Positions 33,893 through 35,534 of a stretch of 35,534 bases of DNA are shown in pieces. The stretch lies in contig JAFIFH010000035.1 of assembly GCA_020832105.1 (NCBI GenBank), positions 1 through 35,534 on the forward strand, read 5' to 3'. The stretch comes from Idiomarina sp. GTDB taxonomy: Bacteria; Pseudomonadota; Gammaproteobacteria; Enterobacterales; Alteromonadaceae. Within the stretch, counting starts at the first letter, position 1, and every line of letters starts with the position of its first letter. Below the pieces are notes generated by a model. That model searched no databases and was not told the origin of the DNA. It saw only the letters and a list, made by a program, of their open reading frames with translations. A program made the translations under genes and the position numbers.

Positions 33893-34324
33893 ATGATGAC
33901 CACACCTAAAGTAAACCCGACAAACCGTACCTTTAGTATTGGTGAATTAGCGAAAGAATTTGATATTACCACCCGTAGTATTCGCTTTTACGAAGATCAG
34001 GGGTTACTGGCCCCTGCACGCCATGGCCAGACCCGGGTCTATGGAGTTAAAGATAAAGTGCGCCTGAAGCTCATTCTACGTGGCAAACGTTTAGGTTTTA
34101 CACTGGCAGAGACCCGCCGCTTGTTTGAACTCTACGATCGCGACCAAAGCAGTCAGAACCAGCTCGGCACCATGCTCGAACTTATCGACGAAAAGAAAGA
34201 GTCATTACAGCAGCAACTGGAAGACATCAGTGTTCTGTTACACGAACTGAAAACCGTTGAGCAACGCTGTAGAGCAGAATTACAGAGCATGCCAGTGAAA
34301 ACCGATTCGGACCATGTCGCGTAA
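33893..34324 (+). CDS. liuR: MerR-family regulator LiuR
   Basis: 143 residues. N-terminal MerR winged helix: FSIGELAKEFDITTRSIRFYEDQGLL (read as FSIGELAKEFDITTRSIRFY at 14-33), then the wing with RVYGVKDKVRLKLIL, followed by GKRLGFTLAETRRLFELYD and a long coiled-coil dimer helix (about 100-132). No cysteine pattern for metal binding, so it belongs to the metabolite-sensing group. LiuR represses the leucine/isovalerate (liu) genes in gammaproteobacteria, and this gene directly precedes isovaleryl-CoA dehydrogenase by 51 bases, which supports the name. The ribosome site is weak. Confidence 0.88.
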   Translation: MMTTPKVNPTNRTFSIGELAKEFDITTRSIRFYEDQGLLAPARHGQTRVYGVKDKVRLKLILRGKRLGFTLAETRRLFELYDRDQSSQNQLGTMLELIDEKKESLQQQLEDISVLLHELKTVEQRCRAELQSMPVKTDSDHVA

Positions 34325-34375
34325 ACCATATGCGCCATCCCTATAGCACTCAGCAACGAAGTATGAGGAAAGTTT

Positions 34376-35534
34376 ATGATCTCTCAATTCACCACCCTTA
34401 ATTTTGACTTAGGTGAAACTGCCGACATGTTACGTGACCATGTCAACGCCTTCGCTCGCGAAGAAATCGCCCCACGTGCGGCACAAATCGATGAAGACAA
34501 CCTATTCCCTGCAGACTTATGGCCACAATTAGGTGACATGGGACTGCTCGGTATTACTGTGGAAGAAGAATTCGGTGGCTCTGGTATGGGCTACCTTGAG
34601 CACGTGATTGCAGTAGAAGAAATCAGCCGCGCCTCTGCTTCTGTAGGTTTGAGCTACGGTGCGCATTCAAACTTATGTGTGAACCAAATTCGCCGCAACG
34701 GCACCCAGGCGCAAAAAGAGAAGTACTTACCGAAGCTAGTGACTGGTGAGCATGTTGGTGCACTAGCGATGAGTGAGCCAAATGCCGGTTCTGACGTGGT
34801 CAGCATGAAGCTGCGCGCTAAAGAAGACGGTGACCATTATGTGCTGAACGGCAACAAAATGTGGATTACCAATGGCCCTGAAGCCAGCGTCTATGTGATT
34901 TACGCGAAAACCGACCCGGATGCCAATTCTCGCGGCATTACCGCCTTTATTGTCGAGCGTGACACCCCTGGTTTCAGTCAGGCACAAAAGCTGGACAAAC
35001 TTGGCATGCGCGGCTCAAACACGTGTGAATTAGTATTTGAAGACGTACGAGTACCAAAAGAAAATATTCTTGGTGAACTCAATCGCGGCGTCGAAGTATT
35101 GATGAGCGGCCTGGACTACGAGCGAGTTGTTTTAGCCGCCGGTCCACTGGGTATTATGCAGGCTTGTTTAGACGTGGTGGTGCCTTATATCCACGAACGC
35201 TCTCAGTTTGGTAAAGCCATTGGTGAGTTCCAGTTGGTGCAGGGTAAAGTCGCCGATATGTATACCCGCATGAACGCCGCTCGCGCTTATGTGTACACCG
35301 TAGCCAAGGCCTGTGACCGCGGCGAAACCACCCGTAAAGACGCCGCTGGGGTCATTTTATACGCAGCTGAGCTCGCCACCCAAATGGCGCTTGACGCGAT
35401 TCAGTTGCTCGGTGGTAATGGCTACATTAATGAGTACCCTACAGGTCGTTTGTTACGCGATGCGAAGCTCTATGAAATTGGCGCCGGCACCTCAGAAATT
35501 CGCCGTATGCTGATTGGCCGTGAGCTTTTCACCG
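34376..35534 (+). CDS. liuA: Isovaleryl-CoA dehydrogenase, nearly complete (runs off the window)
   Basis: FAD enzyme that oxidises isovaleryl-CoA to 3-methylcrotonyl-CoA in leucine degradation. 386 codons are present, so only the last few residues are missing. Start ATG at 34376 with GAGGA 7 bases upstream. Motifs: [48 protein letters not shown], and [12 protein letters not shown]. The catalytic glutamate E249 is in [13 protein letters not shown], the position specific to isovaleryl-CoA dehydrogenases, while the other site reads [10 protein letters not shown] with Gly where Glu is found in other acyl-CoA dehydrogenases. Further liu genes (carboxylase, hydratase, lyase) would be expected beyond the window. 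Confidence 0.96.
   Translation, partial: MISQFTTLNFDLGETADMLRDHVNAFAREEIAPRAAQIDEDNLFPADLWPQLGDMGLLGITVEEEFGGSGMGYLEHVIAVEEISRASASVGLSYGAHSNLCVNQIRRNGTQAQKEKYLPKLVTGEHVGALAMSEPNAGSDVVSMKLRAKEDGDHYVLNGNKMWITNGPEASVYVIYAKTDPDANSRGITAFIVERDTPGFSQAQKLDKLGMRGSNTCELVFEDVRVPKENILGELNRGVEVLMSGLDYERVVLAAGPLGIMQACLDVVVPYIHERSQFGKAIGEFQLVQGKVADMYTRMNAARAYVYTVAKACDRGETTRKDAAGVILYAAELATQMALDAIQLLGGNGYINEYPTGRLLRDAKLYEIGAGTSEIRRMLIGRELFT

Overview
The window reads as ordinary chromosome of a marine-type gammaproteobacterium, most likely of the Alteromonadales (Alteromonas/Aestuariibacter/Shewanella neighbourhood). Gene order matches the E. coli blocks pyrH-tsf-rpsB / map-glnD-dapD, truC-yqcC, syd / queF-ppnN and gcvA-ygdD-rlmM. 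Small families typical of marine gammaproteobacteria (DUF3549, DUF3301, DUF3192) are interspersed, and a valine/leucine degradation region is present. The genus is inference; no rRNA gene is present to fix it. I see no tRNA, rRNA, insertion sequence, prophage, CRISPR array or clear sign of recent transfer.

Layout. 1-2280 (minus): start of pyrH, then tsf and rpsB, with a strong rpsB promoter and a leader of about 240 nt that sits where the t44/tff RNA lies in E. coli. 2486-6814 (plus): map, glnD, dapD. 6818-7932 (minus): truC, yqcC. 7977-9527 (plus): a DUF3549 and a DUF3301 protein. 9801-12079 (minus): DUF962/Mpo1-like protein, GNAT acetyltransferase, DUF3192 lipoprotein, syd. 12139-17680 (plus): queF, a coiled-coil diguanylate cyclase, ppnN, a second DUF3192 protein and a degenerate HDOD-like protein. 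17792-18796 (plus): NAD-type isocitrate dehydrogenase with a strong terminator. 18868-21944 (minus): rlmM, ygdD, an alpha/beta hydrolase and gcvA, tightly overlapping.

22260-27747 (minus) is a valine-degradation operon: mmsA, isobutyryl-CoA dehydrogenase, 3-hydroxyisobutyryl-CoA hydrolase, mmsB and a short-chain dehydrogenase, closed by a UUCG-loop terminator. Divergent from it is an AraC-family regulator that looks like MmsR. The shared 120-bp spacer holds a 21-bp-spaced direct repeat that fits a regulator binding site. The regulator runs into a DUF1289 protein and an EamA transporter. Next come two tandem OmpA-type outer-membrane proteins (30286-32548). The last part (32557-35534) is a thiolase divergent from a LiuR-type MerR regulator followed by isovaleryl-CoA dehydrogenase (running off the end), with a palindrome between them that fits a LiuR operator.

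Functionally the left half is housekeeping: translation, nitrogen sensing, lysine/peptidoglycan precursors, tRNA and rRNA modification, nucleotide salvage and the TCA cycle. The right half is branched-chain acyl-CoA catabolism with two local regulators. I did not find a clearly new multi-gene system. The items most worth a second look are the regulator direct repeat, the LiuR palindrome, the unexplained structured spacer before the OmpA genes, the DUF3192 pair, and the c-di-GMP cyclase / degenerate HDOD pair placed around ppnN.
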